From the NCBI GenBank assembly GCA_964621265.1, contig CAZULQ010000029.1, positions 1 to 24,493 of the forward strand: a stretch of 24,493 nucleotides of DNA, in the 5' to 3' direction. Positions 23,264 through 24,493 of this stretch are shown here, in pieces (positions within the stretch are counted from its first letter, which is position 1; every line of letters starts with the position of its first letter). This DNA comes from Porcipelethomonas sp964621265 (GTDB lineage Bacteria; Bacillota; Clostridia; Oscillospirales; Ruminococcaceae). The translations under genes were made by a program, and so were the position numbers. A model generated the notes under the pieces. That model was not told where the DNA came from. It was given only the letters and a program-made list of their open reading frames with translations, and made no database searches.

Positions 23264-24493
23264 TCAGAAATATGGTTTTGCAAGCTTCCAGTTGCCATCA
23301 TCATTAACTATTTTAAATGTTTGTGAACATGGGTCTTCAATTGGCACATTATTAATATTACCTGTTTCTATAATAGTAAATTCACAAGTATTTCCATCAA
23401 ATGAATTTATCTCCACAAGTTCAAATTCAAACCAATTTGTTGCAAATTCATAAATCGTATTAATTCTCTTATCAACGCATAGCATACCATCATACTCAGT
23501 GTATCTGATCTTATCCATAAGAGAATAATCAAGCAATTCATCTGCAACTTCATCGCAGTAAATGTAACGGATATGCTCTTCAAATTCTGCATAGCTTGCA
23601 TACTCCTTCGGAGAAACGAGATAAAGATTTTCCCCGTCAATTGCACCGCCCTCGGTTGGGAGTGGGTCCTCCATGAAGATTGTTCTGAAATAAACGGAAT
23701 CCTTAATAAGCTTTCTTATTACTTGTTCAGTAACACCTGCCGCTTCTGCAGCATTTTTATTCATATCTTTTTCTATTTCTTCCATCAGACTTTCAATTTC
23801 TATAATTTCCTGTCTGGTAAGCTCAGTTTGCTCGTTTTGCTCAGCGTATCTGATTTCCTCTTTAAGGGCTTGTTGTTCCCTTTCGAGTTGTTCAAGCTGT
23901 TCCTGTTGTGCCCTTGCCTGTGCTTCAAGTTCCTGCTGTCTGGCTGCTTCCGCTTCATCAAGAGACATCATGCTGAAGACCATAGTTTCTGAATTCTCGG
24001 CGTATCTGAGAGCTGTACCATAGGTATCAGCACCGTTATAGGTTATAAAAACCTTTTCGCCGACGCTGAATGTGTTTGTAGCGTCACCCGTATCATAATC
24101 GCCAAACTGTGCCATAGAATAAACCTGCATTTCTGTGCTGGAATTTTCAGGTAATACCATATAATACTGCACACTTCCGCCATATCCTGTTCCAAGAACT
24201 TCTGTAACAGTTGCAGTCATTTCCTGTAGGTCATAATCAAAGTGGTCAATGACATAAAAGCCGTAATCACCGTTCTTAACAATCATCATCTCGGAATAAT
24301 CTGTGCCATCAGCCGTATATTTTGCAACAACTGAATGAATGCTTGTGTTCTCAGTAATTCCGAACTGTTCTGCAAGAGGACTGTAAGTATACATAAAGCC
24401 TACGCTGTCATATTGTCCGACGCCTACTGACCCATGGGTTATATCCGAACTCGGATGAAGCACAGAAATATAGTTGCAAACAGCCTCGTCAGG
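23264..24493 (-). CDS. Unknown protein with a central coiled coil, 5' end outside the window
   Basis: The frame stays open from its stop at 23264 to the window edge, at least 409 residues. A GTG at 24463 is in frame, but ten further codons upstream are open and no ribosome site is evident, so the true start lies beyond 24493. The visible N-terminal part is beta-rich with many Gly and Tyr (GTGYGGSVQYYMV, SVGEKVFITYNG). A Glu/Gln/Ala-rich coiled coil of about 70 residues (roughly 23756-23962) follows, then a Tyr/Asp/Glu-rich domain to the end resembling the NTF2-like or DUF-type tails of exported Clostridia proteins. I do not recognise the family. Export cannot be judged without the N-terminus. 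Confidence 0.7.
   Translation of the reverse strand, partial: PDEAVCNYISVLHPSSDITHGSVGVGQYDSVGFMYTYSPLAEQFGITENTSIHSVVAKYTADGTDYSEMMIVKNGDYGFYVIDHFDYDLQEMTATVTEVLGTGYGGSVQYYMVLPENSSTEMQVYSMAQFGDYDTGDATNTFSVGEKVFITYNGADTYGTALRYAENSETMVFSMMSLDEAEAARQQELEAQARAQQEQLEQLEREQQALKEEIRYAEQNEQTELTRQEIIEIESLMEEIEKDMNKNAAEAAGVTEQVIRKLIKDSVYFRTIFMEDPLPTEGGAIDGENLYLVSPKEYASYAEFEEHIRYIYCDEVADELLDYSLMDKIRYTEYDGMLCVDKRINTIYEFATNWFEFELVEINSFDGNTCEFTIIETGNINNVPIEDPCSQTFKIVNDDGNWKLAKPYF

Noticed and set aside
24461..24463. GTG at 24463 as the true start of the last gene
   Set aside because: The frame is open for ten more codons to the window edge and no ribosome site precedes the GTG, so the gene is treated as 5'-partial.

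Overview
The window looks like a chromosomal stretch of a Gram-positive, low-to-moderate-GC, anaerobic gut or rumen Clostridia member, most probably Ruminococcus or a close Oscillospiraceae relative. The reasons are two secreted proteins carrying type I dockerins (cellulosome attachment modules), an NfnAB-type electron-bifurcating pair, clostridial-type gene families, and strong TTGACA / TGnTATAAT promoters. The genus is an inference; no rRNA is present.

Layout. 1-953: a cytoplasmic alpha/beta-hydrolase esterase under its own promoter. 1025-4127: an nfnA-nfnB-yajC operon closed by a terminator. nfnB contains a perfect in-frame 450-bp tandem duplication that lengthens the protein from about 460 to 610 residues. 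4220-8538: a small membrane protein, then a recD2-comFC-mreB-like operon ending at a bidirectional terminator. 8578-11616 (minus): a membrane-spanning PASTA protein whose kinase domain has lost its catalytic residues (a predicted pseudokinase), followed after a hairpin by a lipoprotein gene. 11809-17271 (minus): a tightly overlapping five-gene operon, murD, two M42 peptidases, an acetyltransferase-like gene and a methionine gamma-lyase/aluminium-resistance family PLP enzyme. 17441-17517: tRNA-Arg(ACG) with its own promoter and terminators. 17706-23226: a divergent pair of secreted dockerin proteins, a BspA-like leucine-rich-repeat protein (minus) and a two-catalytic-domain SGNH/CE2 esterase (plus), sharing a 151-bp region with back-to-back promoters. 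23264-24493 (minus): the 3' part of an unknown gene that runs off the window.

How the genes fit together. The dockerin esterase would deacetylate plant polysaccharide outside the cell as part of a cellulosome, and the intracellular esterase at the start could finish acetylated oligosaccharides after uptake. The LRR-dockerin protein is probably a non-catalytic adhesion or binding subunit. NfnAB balances NADH, NADPH and ferredoxin in fermentation. The remaining genes are housekeeping (DNA repair, cell shape, wall precursor synthesis, peptide turnover). No scaffoldin, mobile element, CRISPR array or phage gene was seen, and no gene-free stretch exceeds 300 bases. The most unusual things are the exact internal duplication in nfnB, the PASTA pseudokinase, and the dockerin-centred double esterase next to the dockerin LRR protein. 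I do not see a clear new multi-gene defence or mobile system.
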